Shown: positions 1-5,633 of the stretch, in pieces
Layout of the letters: each line of letters begins with the position of its first letter
Numbering within the stretch: the stretch's first letter is position 1
Source: Rhizobacter sp.
GTDB taxonomy: Bacteria; Pseudomonadota; Gammaproteobacteria; Burkholderiales; Burkholderiaceae_C
Length of the DNA: 7,416 bases
Assembly: GCA_025359585.1 (NCBI GenBank)
Contig: JANYFX010000257.1
Location: 1 to 7,416 of the forward strand
Reading direction: 5' to 3'
Position numbers and translations under genes: made by a program
Notes under the pieces: model-generated
Databases searched by the model: none
What the model saw: the letters and a program-made list of their open reading frames with translations, nothing else
Told to the model about the DNA's origin: nothing

Positions 1-459
1 GTCTTCCACCGGGTCGAACAGACCGAGCGGCGACTCGTTCACCGGCGAGCCCTTGATCGCGTAGAACGGCACCTGCTCCATCAGCAACTTGAGCCGCTCG
101 GCGATCGAGCTCTTGCCGCCGCCCACCGGGCCGAGCAGGTAGAGGATCTGCTTCTTTTCTTCCAGCCCCTGCGCAGCATGCCTGAAGTACGAGACCACCT
201 GCTCGATCGCGTCTTCCATGCCGTAGAACTCGGCGAAGGCGGGGTAGATCTTGATGAGCTTGTTGGCAAAGATGCGTGACATCCGCGGCTCGTTCCGCGT
301 GTCGACCATCTTCGGCTCGCCGATGGCCTTGAGCATGCGCTCGGCGGCGGTGGCATAGGCAACGGGGTTGCGCTTGCACTCGGCGAGGTAGTCCTCGATC
401 GAGAGTTCTTCTTCGCGGCTGCGTTCGAAGCGGGCGGCGAAATTGCTGATCACATCCAT
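1..459 (-). CDS. prkA: PrkA/YeaG family serine protein kinase, N-terminal part (runs off left edge)
   Basis: The 153 codons present start at ATG 457-459 and read MDVISNFAARFERSREEELS, continuing as a typical PrkA AAA-like domain. They hold the family's N-terminal SIEDYL..CK region (residues 20-29), the VDTRNEPRMSRIF stretch (about 52-64) and a P-loop GPVGGGKS at 110-117 that binds ATP. The sequence after it, YAIKGSPVNESPLGLFDP, is also family-like. PrkA proteins are about 640 residues long, so roughly the last three quarters, including the C-terminal kinase-like domain, lie beyond the window. The family is known as cytosolic Ser/Thr kinases; in many proteobacteria the gene leads an operon with yeaH and spoVR-like genes and responds to starvation or stress. 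The start is fixed by a good ribosome binding site. A sigma-54-type promoter lies about 200 bases upstream. Product call is firm; the physiological role here is inferred. Confidence 0.93.
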   Translation of the reverse strand, partial: MDVISNFAARFERSREEELSIEDYLAECKRNPVAYATAAERMLKAIGEPKMVDTRNEPRMSRIFANKLIKIYPAFAEFYGMEDAIEQVVSYFRHAAQGLEEKKQILYLLGPVGGGKSSIAERLKLLMEQVPFYAIKGSPVNESPLGLFDPVED

Positions 460-464
460 GCTGA

Positions 465-470
465 TCTCCT
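465..470 (-). promoter_or_regulatory. Ribosome binding site of prkA
   Basis: On the minus strand AGGAGA precedes the ATG at 459 with a 5-base spacer. It is the best Shine-Dalgarno match in the window and decides the prkA start. Confidence 0.8.
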
Positions 471-493
471 GTGGCGTACTAGGAGGCGGATCG

Positions 494-508
494 GGGAGTC
501 GTACTCCC
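494..508 (-). repeat. Short hairpin in the prkA leader
   Basis: A perfect inverted repeat GGGAGT-ACG-ACTCCC (6-bp stem, 3-base loop) lies 35 bases upstream of the prkA ATG, inside the presumed transcribed leader. It could be an RNA hairpin affecting translation or stability, or a small operator. The stem is short and no function can be assigned from sequence alone. Confidence 0.4.
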
Positions 509-673
509 TTCACCGTCTGGGGAAGTTCTGATGACACCCGGCGGGCGCCATCAGAGCTTTCCGTTCATCAGCGAGTTCTGTGTCTCAAGCTTCGTTCATT
601 CTGCGCCAGCCGGTGCTCGGAGTAAAAGGCCCATCACCGTTCATTTCGGGAATCATTTGCATGATCGTGCATT

Positions 674-690
674 AGCAAACAACGTGCCGA
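674..690 (-). promoter_or_regulatory. Sigma-54 (-24/-12) promoter for prkA
   Basis: The minus strand reads TCGGCACGTTGTTTGCT, close to the sigma-54 consensus TGGCACG-N4-TTGCW. The invariant GG (687-688) and GC (675-676) are separated by exactly 10 bases. Transcription would start near 663, giving a leader of about 200 nt before prkA at 459. Sigma-54 control of the homologue yeaG in enteric bacteria is established; here it is inferred from the motif. The long leader and the missing T of the TGGCAC core are the only weak points. The match falls in intergenic DNA and points towards prkA. Confidence 0.72.
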
Positions 691-762
691 AGATGGGTGC
701 GTTGACATGCTGCCTGTGTGGCTGAGCGTGTCAAGCGTGGCAAAGTTCCGCACGGTGTGATC

Positions 763-772
763 CGCACGTGCG
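763..772. promoter_or_regulatory. Palindrome upstream of the sigma-54 promoter, possible activator site
   Basis: CGCACGTGCG is a perfect 10-bp palindrome about 100-109 bases upstream of the predicted prkA start site, the usual distance for an enhancer-binding activator of sigma-54 promoters. It does not match the NtrC consensus, and no partner site of the same sequence is seen. The regulator is unknown and the role is an inference from position. Confidence 0.3.
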
Positions 773-788
773 CAACAAGCGCAAGGGT

Positions 789-807
789 CTGCGCGTGTTT
801 CGCGCAG
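789..807 (-). terminator. Hairpin just downstream of parB, possible terminator
   Basis: CTGCGCG-AAACA-CGCGCAG on the minus strand gives a 7-bp GC-rich stem with a 5-base loop, four bases past the parB stop codon. Position fits a terminator, but it is not followed by a T-run, so it would be a weak intrinsic terminator at best. It also lies about 126-144 bases upstream of the predicted prkA start, so it could instead be a protein-binding dyad for that promoter. Confidence 0.4.
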
Positions 808-811
808 TCGC

Positions 812-1720
812 TCAGCGTGCGCCGAGGCCGAGCTTTTCGAGCAGGCCGTTCAACTCGTCGAGCGAGCCGAAAGCGATGGCGATTTCGCCTTGCTCACCGT
901 GCTTGGTGCGCTTCTTGACGCGCACTTCGACCGCCGCCGTGAGTGTGTCCGACAGCTCCTGCTCAATGCGCTGCAGGTCGCGGCCTTTTTCGTTCTTCGC
1001 ACGCAACAACGGTGTCTGTCGGCCGGTGGTGGTGCCGGCGCGTGCGACCAGCCGCTCGGCTTCGCGCACGCTGAGTTTCCTGGCGACGATCTCGGTTGCG
1101 CTCAAGATCTGTTGCGCACCTTCGAGCGGCAACAGCGCGCGTGCGTGGCCCATGTCGATGTCACCGGCCATCAGCATCTGTTGCACCGGCTCCGTCAGGT
1201 TCAACAAACGCAGCAGGTTGCTGGCGGCACTGCGCGATCGGCCGACCGACTGCGCGGCCTGTTCGTGGGTGAGGCCGAACTCATCCGTCAGGCGCTTAAG
1301 GCCCTGGGCTTCTTCGAGCGGGTTCAGGTCTTCGCGCTGGATGTTCTCGATCAGCGCCATCGCGGCTGCAGCTTCGTCGGGCACTTCGCGGACCAGAACG
1401 GGCACTTCGTCCAGCCCGGCGAGTTTTGCGGCACGCATGCGGCGCTCGCCGGCGATGATCTCGTAGCGCCCCAGTGCCACCGGGCGCACGAGGATCGGCT
1501 GCATCACACCCTGCGCCTTGATGCTCTCGGCCAGCTCGTAGAGCGAGCCTTCGTCCATGCGCGTGCGTGGCTGGTACTTGCCGGCCTGCAGTTGCGTGAG
1601 CTTCAGCGTGTGCGGCAAGCCGCTGTTCGCGCTGCTGGCGAGTTCATCGGCGTCTTTGACACGCGGGCCGAGCAATGCTTCGAGGCCGAGGCCGAGGCCT
1701 TTGGGTTTCTTGGTGACCAT
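812..1720 (-). CDS. parB: Chromosome partitioning protein ParB (Spo0J family)
   Basis: The 302-residue protein has every part of a chromosomal ParB. The N-terminal KGLGLGLEALLG (7-18) is the ParA-interacting segment. The CTP-binding/clamp domain carries GERRMRAAKLAG (91-102, box I) and ENIQREDLNPLEEAQG (125-140, box II). A helix-turn-helix at about 150-172 (LTHEQAAQSVGRSRSAASNL) reads parS, and about 250-302 is the C-terminal dimerisation domain. ParB loads at parS, hydrolyses CTP, spreads along DNA and stimulates ParA to move origins apart; it also helps load SMC. Two parS sites lie 3.3 and 4.2 kb upstream in rsmG and mnmG. The start ATG is followed directly by the family motif, although its ribosome binding site is poor. 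It begins 18 bases after the hydrolase gene's last base, so the two are probably co-transcribed. Length is normal for the family. Confidence 0.97.
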   Translation of the reverse strand: MVTKKPKGLGLGLEALLGPRVKDADELASSANSGLPHTLKLTQLQAGKYQPRTRMDEGSLYELAESIKAQGVMQPILVRPVALGRYEIIAGERRMRAAKLAGLDEVPVLVREVPDEAAAAMALIENIQREDLNPLEEAQGLKRLTDEFGLTHEQAAQSVGRSRSAASNLLRLLNLTEPVQQMLMAGDIDMGHARALLPLEGAQQILSATEIVARKLSVREAERLVARAGTTTGRQTPLLRAKNEKGRDLQRIEQELSDTLTAAVEVRVKKRTKHGEQGEIAIAFGSLDELNGLLEKLGLGAR

Positions 1721-1738
1721 GGCGACGATTGTGGACGA

Positions 1739-2299
1739 TCAAACCGCGAGCTCGACGAGCGCGGCCAGCATCGCGTGCCCTTCGTGCCAGTCGCCGAGCC
1801 CGGAGTCGCCGTTGATGTGGCCGCGCGCGCCGATCGTGGCCGAGTCGCTGCCCCAGTCACCGGCCATTGCGGCGACGCGCTCGGGGCTGCCGTAGGGATC
1901 GTCGCTGCTGGTCACGACCAGGCTCGGAAAGGGCAGGCGTTCACGCACGATCGGGCGCCAGTTGTAGAGCTGCGGTGGCATGTCGTCGCGCTCCGGGTCA
2001 GGTGGTGCGACCAGCAACGCGGCCTTGACGCGCGCCGTGTGCTGCGAGTGGGCAGCCCATGCGGCGACGAGCTGGCAACCGAGGCTGTGAGCGACCAGCA
2101 CCGCCGGCGTTTCGCTTTGCTGCAGCACCTCGTCGAGACGCGCCATCCAGTCACCGCGCTTCGGCCACATCCAGTCGTCTTGCTCGACCCGGTGGTAGAC
2201 ATGAAGCTGTTCCCAGCGGCTTTGCCAATGGCTCGGCCCCGAGTTCTGCCAGCCTGGCAACAACAAGACGCGCGTGGGCAAAACAACGTCAAGTGTCAT
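1739..2299 (-). CDS. RBBP9/YdeN-type serine hydrolase (alpha/beta fold)
   Basis: A 186-residue protein with the compact alpha/beta-hydrolase layout of the RBBP9/YdeN family. The opening LLLPGWQNSGPSHWQSRWE (12-30) is the family signature. The nucleophile elbow is AHSLGC with Ser72. The acid is Asp133 or Asp134 in SSDDPYG, and the histidine is His161 in GHIN. So a complete Ser-Asp-His triad is visible. No signal peptide or membrane segment is seen, so it should be cytosolic. Substrates of bacterial members are mostly unknown; esterase or peptidase-like activity is possible. It reads into parB with a 17-base gap and is divergent from argC. The ATG at 2297-2299 gives the expected 10 or so residues before the first beta strand, but it has no clear ribosome binding site. 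Family is firm; the reaction is not known. Confidence 0.9.
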   Translation of the reverse strand: MTLDVVLPTRVLLLPGWQNSGPSHWQSRWEQLHVYHRVEQDDWMWPKRGDWMARLDEVLQQSETPAVLVAHSLGCQLVAAWAAHSQHTARVKAALLVAPPDPERDDMPPQLYNWRPIVRERLPFPSLVVTSSDDPYGSPERVAAMAGDWGSDSATIGARGHINGDSGLGDWHEGHAMLAALVELAV

Positions 2300-2345
2300 G
2301 GTGCTGGTTTATGCTTGTCCAACGTTTTGAAGCAGGGTGGAAGCC
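2300..2345. promoter_or_regulatory. Short divergent region between the hydrolase and argC
   Basis: Only 46 bases separate the two divergent starts, so promoters for hydrolase-parB and for argC must lie here or extend into the neighbouring coding DNA. AT-rich hexamers such as TATGCT (2311-2316, plus strand) and CATAAA (minus strand) are possible -10 elements, but I see no convincing -35 partner. On the plus strand AGGGTGG (2334-2340) is five bases from the argC ATG and acts as its likely ribosome binding site. Confidence 0.45.
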
Positions 2346-3287
2346 ATGAAATACCGCGCGTTCGTCGATGGCCAGGAAGGCACTACCGGCCTGCGCATTC
2401 ACGAGTATCTCGCGCAGCGCGGCGACATCGAGGTGCTGCGCATCGATGCCGACAAGCGCAAGGACGCCGCCGAACGCGCGCGCCTGTTGAATGCGGCCGA
2501 CGTCGCCTTCCTGTGCCTGCCCGATGTGGCGGCCCGGGAAGCGGCTGCTCTGGTCACCAATCCCAAGACCTGCCTGATCGACGCCAGCACGGCGCACCGC
2601 ACCACACCAGGGTGGGCTTACGGGCTGCCCGAACTGGCGCCCGGCCAGCGCGAGCTGATCCGCGCCGGCAAGCGCATCTCGAACCCCGGCTGCCACGCGT
2701 CGGCCTTCATCCTGTTGCTGCGCCCCTTGGTCGACGCCGGGCTGGTGCCGGCAACGCTGCCGGTCTCGGCCAGTTCGATCACCGGCTATTCCGGCGGTGG
2801 CAAGAAGATGATCGAGCAGTACGAAGCGGGCGGCGACGCGTTGCTCGATTCGCCGCGGCCTTATGGTCTGACGCTGGCGCACAAGCATGTTCCGGAGATG
2901 ATGACCCATACCGGACTGAGCACCAGGCCCGTCTTCATGCCTATCGTTGGTAAGTTCTACAAGGGGTTATCCGTGAGCGTGCCCTTACACCTGTCGCAAC
3001 TTGGGTCGGCTTGCACCGCTCAAGACCTGCACGGCGTGTTCGAAAAGCGCTATGCCGGCGAGCGTTTCATCCGGGTGATGCCGCTGCGCGATCCGGCGAC
3101 GCTGGAGTCCGGGTTCTTCGACGTTCAGGCCTGCAACGACACCAACCGTGTCGACATCTTCGTCTTCGCCAACGACAGCCAGGTGATCCTGATGGCACGG
3201 CTAGACAACCTGGGCAAGGGCGCCAGCGGCGCGGCCGTGCAGGCGATGAACGTGCACCTCGGCCTGGATGAATCGCTGGGCCTGTAG
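2346..3287 (+). CDS. argC: N-acetyl-gamma-glutamyl-phosphate reductase, type 2
   Basis: ArgC reduces N-acetylglutamyl-5-phosphate with NADPH to the semialdehyde, the third step from glutamate to arginine/ornithine in the cytosol. The 313-residue length and the nucleotide-binding turn DGQEGTTGLRIHEYL (8-22) belong to the short type-2 class; type-1 enzymes are near 345 residues and carry a GASGYxG turn. Other family marks are IDASTAHRT (78-86), the catalytic Cys116 in SNPGCHASAF, SITGYSGGGKKM (144-155) and the His181 region AHKHVPEM. An in-frame GTG nine bases upstream (2337) is possible, but ATG 2346 fits the family N-terminus MKYRAFVDG and has AGGGTGG at good spacing. It is the only plus-strand gene here and sits between parA and parB. 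Two rare TTA leucine codons lie close together at 208 and 214. Many Burkholderiales have a type-1 argC elsewhere, so this could be a second copy; the window cannot tell. Confidence 0.93.
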   Translation: MKYRAFVDGQEGTTGLRIHEYLAQRGDIEVLRIDADKRKDAAERARLLNAADVAFLCLPDVAAREAAALVTNPKTCLIDASTAHRTTPGWAYGLPELAPGQRELIRAGKRISNPGCHASAFILLLRPLVDAGLVPATLPVSASSITGYSGGGKKMIEQYEAGGDALLDSPRPYGLTLAHKHVPEMMTHTGLSTRPVFMPIVGKFYKGLSVSVPLHLSQLGSACTAQDLHGVFEKRYAGERFIRVMPLRDPATLESGFFDVQACNDTNRVDIFVFANDSQVILMARLDNLGKGASGAAVQAMNVHLGLDESLGL

Positions 3288-3297
3288 GGTCGGGGCC

Positions 3298-4092
3298 TTA
3301 CGCTGCCGACGGGTCGCGCGTGCGGTAGTGGTAAGCGTAGGCGTCGGCGAAGCCGAGGCGCCGGTACACCGCCCGAGCCGCATGGTTGTCGCCTTCGACC
3401 TGAAGGTAGGCGTGGTTCGCGCCGCGAGTGTGCGCTAGCTGCAGCAGGTGGCGGCACAAAGCTCCGGCGTAACCTCGGCCGCGCGCGTTCGGCGCGGTGA
3501 ACACGTCGTAAAGGCCCACCAGCGCGCCTTCGATCGCGAACTGGCCGCACGCGACCAGTTCCGACTCCACATGCAGCTCGAAAGCGTGGAACGGCACTGG
3601 CGAATTCTGAAGGCGCTGGCCGTGGGCTTGTCGCTGCGAAAGCGGCGAGCCGCGCAAGCCTCCAACACGTTGGGCGAAGGCCTCCAACCCGATCGAATGA
3701 ACTTCGGCGCCCGCTGGCAGCACCGCTTCGATGGCCGAGGCCGGCAGATGCGCCAGCGCCATGACCCGTGTGTCGTCGAAGCGATGCAGGCCCTGGCTGT
3801 CGAGCAGGGCGTCGAGCTCCTGCGGCAGCGTGAACGGTGTGATGCGCACGATCATTGGCAGGCCGGCTTCGGCAAACACCGCTTCGCAGGCTCGCAACCG
3901 GTCATCGATTGGAAGGTGGCCGGCGGCGACCGCGTTGACGCATCGGGCGCGTTTGGCCTTGCCGGGGGAGAAACGAACCAGCCAGCCGTCGAGCCACAGC
4001 TGCTGCGGCGGCGCACTGGCGTTCAGCCCGGCATCTTCGATCCGACTGAGCAGGGCGGGGTCGAACGCCGAATTGACGCCGTCCAAGGTCAT
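3298..4092 (-). CDS. GNAT family N-acetyltransferase, two-domain
   Basis: The 264-residue protein has a C-terminal GNAT domain with the acetyl-CoA pyrophosphate loop R-G-R-G-Y-A at 204-209 (in ARGRGYAGAL). The usual closing strand/helix is QVEGDNHAARAVYRRLGF (about 231-248). The N-terminal half (1 to about 115) holds LDGWLVRFSPGKAKRARCVNAV (34-55), which resembles the GWLLRxxxGxxRRANSV region of a group of two-domain GNAT proteins that includes Rv0428c-like enzymes; that resemblance is from memory. It should transfer an acetyl group from acetyl-CoA to an amine or protein; the substrate is unknown. The ATG at 4090-4092 overlaps the parA stop (ATGA), and no separate ribosome binding site is seen, so translation is probably coupled to parA. 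Longer starts upstream would be read inside parA and are rejected. Its stop is 10 bases from that of convergent argC. Confidence 0.88.
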   Translation of the reverse strand: MTLDGVNSAFDPALLSRIEDAGLNASAPPQQLWLDGWLVRFSPGKAKRARCVNAVAAGHLPIDDRLRACEAVFAEAGLPMIVRITPFTLPQELDALLDSQGLHRFDDTRVMALAHLPASAIEAVLPAGAEVHSIGLEAFAQRVGGLRGSPLSQRQAHGQRLQNSPVPFHAFELHVESELVACGQFAIEGALVGLYDVFTAPNARGRGYAGALCRHLLQLAHTRGANHAYLQVEGDNHAARAVYRRLGFADAYAYHYRTRDPSAA

Positions 4093-4859
4093 GCGGAACC
4101 GAGGCGCTGCGACATTTCTTGCGCGAACTCGACGAACGCCTGCGCACCCTTGGAAGCCGGGTCGAACACCACCCCCGGCAGGCCGTAACTCGGCGCTTCG
4201 GCCAGGCGCACGTTGCGCGGGATCACGGTGTTGAACACCTTGTCGCCGAAGTGTGTCTTGAGTTGTTCGCTGACCTGCTGCTGCAAGGTGATGCGCGGGT
4301 CGAACATCACACGCAACAGGCCGATAATTTCCAGTTCGGGGTTCAGGTTGGCGTGGACCTGTTTGATGGTGTTGACCAGATCGCTCAGGCCCTCGAGCGC
4401 GAAGTATTCGCACTGCATCGGCACGACAACGCCATGGGCACTGCACAGTCCGTTGAGCGTGAGCATGCTCAGCGAAGGCGGGCAGTCGATCAATACGAAG
4501 TCGTATTCGGTTTGAACCGCTGTGAGTGCGTCACGCAGGCGCTTGTCGCGGCGTTCGAGTTGAACAAGTTCCACTTCGGCGCCGGCCAGCTCGCGGTTGG
4601 CGCCGAGCACGTCGTAGCCGGCCTTGTCGCTGCGCACGCGGGCTTCGACGATCGAGGCGTTCTCCAGCAGCACGTCGTAGACGGTGAGGGTGAGGGCCCG
4701 TTTGTCGACGCCCGACCCCATGGTCGCATTGCCCTGCGGGTCGAGGTCGACCACGAGAACGCGCTTGCCGATCTTGCTCAGGCCGGCCGCCAGGTTGACC
4801 GTGGTGGTGGTCTTGCCGACTCCGCCTTTCTGGTTGGCGATGCAGAAGATTCTGGCCAT
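4089..4859 (-). CDS. parA: Chromosome partitioning ATPase ParA (Soj family)
   Basis: A 256-residue ParA/MinD-type ATPase. The deviant Walker A KGGVGKTT is at 11-18 with the signature lysine Lys11, the A' segment DLDPQGNAT at 38-46, and Walker B FVLIDCPPSL at 121-130 with Asp125. ATP-bound ParA dimers coat the nucleoid and are released by ParB, which moves parS-bound origins apart. The ATG at 4857-4859 gives MARIFCIANQKGGVGKTT, the normal Soj N-terminus. An earlier in-frame start would add 32 low-complexity, arginine-rich residues with no family likeness and is rejected. The length fits chromosomal, non-plasmid ParA, which lacks an N-terminal DNA-binding domain. It follows rsmG after 96 bases, so it may be transcribed from the mnmG-rsmG message, from its own promoter, or both. 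It is separated from parB by three genes, one of them reversed. Confidence 0.97.
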   Translation of the reverse strand: MARIFCIANQKGGVGKTTTTVNLAAGLSKIGKRVLVVDLDPQGNATMGSGVDKRALTLTVYDVLLENASIVEARVRSDKAGYDVLGANRELAGAEVELVQLERRDKRLRDALTAVQTEYDFVLIDCPPSLSMLTLNGLCSAHGVVVPMQCEYFALEGLSDLVNTIKQVHANLNPELEIIGLLRVMFDPRITLQQQVSEQLKTHFGDKVFNTVIPRNVRLAEAPSYGLPGVVFDPASKGAQAFVEFAQEMSQRLGSA

Positions 4860-4954
4860 GGGCGTACTCAGGAAGGATCGAGTGGGGCGCGGAGGCCGCC
4901 AGGAACTGCGCTTTCGCAGGCAAAGACGGCTATTCCGTCCTCGCCAGTGGGGCA

Positions 4955-4981
4955 ATTATAAGGATGGGGTTTGAGTGCGAA
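4955..4981 (-). promoter_or_regulatory. Candidate sigma-70 promoter for parA
   Basis: A perfect TATAAT (4955-4960, minus strand) overlaps the rsmG stop codon, with TTCGCA (4976-4981, 4 of 6 to TTGACA) at a short 15-base spacing. Start would be near 4948, about 90 bases before parA. TATAAT is rare in DNA this GC-rich, but the weak -35 and tight spacer keep this tentative. The rest of the 96-base rsmG-parA gap shows no clear structure. Confidence 0.35.
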
Positions 4982-5633
4982 TCCAGATCAAACATCGCTC
5001 GGCCTGCAGGCCGGGAACGCTCAAATGTTCCACGTGAAACACAGTGAGATCCGCCGGCAGCTGTGCCACTTCATCGGCGGACGCCTTGCCTTTCATCGCC
5101 ATCCAGGCACCCTGCGGTGCCAGATGCTGTCGAGTCAAGCGTGTGAAGTCATCGAGCGAAGCAAAGGCGCGCGACACGATCACGTCGAACGGCGCGGTCT
5201 TCAGTTGCTCGACACGCGCATGCTCGGCGAACAGATTTTTCAGCCCGAGCTCGCCTGCCGCCTGGCGGATGAATGCGGCCTTTTTGCCGACCGTGTCGAC
5301 GCAGGTCACCTCGACGCTCGGGTTCAGCGCAGCGATGACGACGCCCGGCAGGCCACCGCCGCTGCCCACGTCGAGGATCCGGCGGGACGGGCCTCCAGCG
5401 CAATGCCGGCGCAGCGGCCCGATCACTGCGAGGCAGTCGGCCAGGTGCTGAGTCAACATCTGCGCAGGGTCACGCACTGCGGTGAGGTTGTAGGTGGCGT
5501 TCCAGCGCTGCAGCAGCGCGAGATAGGCGAGCAGCGTGTCGATCTGCGTTTCGGTCAGGTCGAGCGCGAGCGTGTGGCCGACCTCGACCAACGCAGGGCG
5601 CAAGCCGGTCGCGGGCGCCTCAAGCGGTTGCAT
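4956..5633 (-). CDS. rsmG: 16S rRNA (guanine(527)-N7)-methyltransferase RsmG (GidB)
   Basis: RsmG methylates N7 of G527 in the 530 loop of 16S rRNA using S-adenosylmethionine; loss of it gives low-level streptomycin resistance in several bacteria. The 225-residue protein has the family N-terminal helix LLQRWNATYNLTAVRDP (40-56), SAM motif I ILDVGSGGGLPG (86-97), Asp113 as the likely ribose-binding acid, VSRAFASL (153-160) and MKGK (180-183). It is somewhat longer than the E. coli protein (207), with the extra residues mostly at the N-terminus. The ATG at 5631-5633 lies inside the end of mnmG, a 14-base overlap, typical of coupled gidA-gidB operons. Codons 198-203 (V-F-H-V-E-H) encode a parS site, so this part of the gene has a second role as a centromere. 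Confidence 0.96.
   Translation of the reverse strand: MQPLEAPATGLRPALVEVGHTLALDLTETQIDTLLAYLALLQRWNATYNLTAVRDPAQMLTQHLADCLAVIGPLRRHCAGGPSRRILDVGSGGGLPGVVIAALNPSVEVTCVDTVGKKAAFIRQAAGELGLKNLFAEHARVEQLKTAPFDVIVSRAFASLDDFTRLTRQHLAPQGAWMAMKGKASADEVAQLPADLTVFHVEHLSVPGLQAERCLIWIRTQTPSL
5026..5041. promoter_or_regulatory. parS: parS centromere site inside rsmG
   Basis: TGTTCCACGTGAAACA matches the parS consensus TGTTNCACGTGAAACA at every defined position. The central TTCCACGTGAAA is palindromic except at one base pair. It is read on the minus strand as V-F-H-V-E-H of RsmG. ParB dimers bind such sites with their helix-turn-helix and spread outwards. It lies about 170 bases from the parA start, so ParB bound here could also affect parA transcription. 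Confidence 0.93.

Larger units (their letters stand above)
460..811. other. Intergenic region between parB and prkA
   Basis: This 352-base stretch separates the parB stop from the prkA start, both on the minus strand. It holds the parB-proximal hairpin, a 10-bp palindrome, the sigma-54 promoter, the leader hairpin and the prkA ribosome binding site. The reading frames across it on either strand are short, show no protein family I recognise and lack convincing ribosome binding sites, so I see no gene in it. It is visibly less GC-rich than the genes around it, as expected for regulatory DNA. Confidence 0.7.

Noticed and set aside
764..771. GCACGTGC as a third parS site
   Set aside because: It shares only the central CACGTG with parS; the flanking TGTTN and AAACA are missing.
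2337..2345. GTG start for argC
   Set aside because: It would lie inside the likely ribosome binding site of the ATG at 2346, and type-2 ArgC begins close to the nucleotide-binding turn.
2289..2909. A 206-codon minus-strand frame opposite argC
   Set aside because: ArgC motifs on the plus strand are unambiguous, and the antisense protein shows no domain.
890..2953. A 687-codon open frame on the plus strand across parB, the hydrolase and the start of argC
   Set aside because: It is antisense to or out of frame with three recognisable genes, has arginine/histidine-rich low-complexity sequence and no family likeness. It is a by-product of high-GC codon usage.
2967..2975. DnaA-box-like TTATCCGTG
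   Set aside because: It is a single partial match inside argC with no cluster, AT-rich stretch or dnaA nearby, so there is no sign of an origin.
3281..3300. Bidirectional terminator between argC and the GNAT gene
   Set aside because: Only 10 bases separate the stops, and the short GGCC repeats there make no stable stem with a T-run.
3448..4188. A 246-codon plus-strand frame opposite the GNAT gene
   Set aside because: It mirrors the GNAT codons, has no family likeness and would overlap a well-supported gene.
4093..4446. Longer N-terminus for the GNAT protein
   Set aside because: The added residues would be read out of frame inside parA and are low-complexity. ATG 4092 with the ATGA overlap fits the domain start.
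4860..4955. Longer N-terminus for ParA
   Set aside because: The extra 32 residues are arginine-rich, and the family N-terminus begins at MARIFCIANQKGG.
4119..4961. A 280-codon plus-strand frame opposite parA
   Set aside because: It is antisense to a certain ParA, with no recognisable domain or ribosome binding site.
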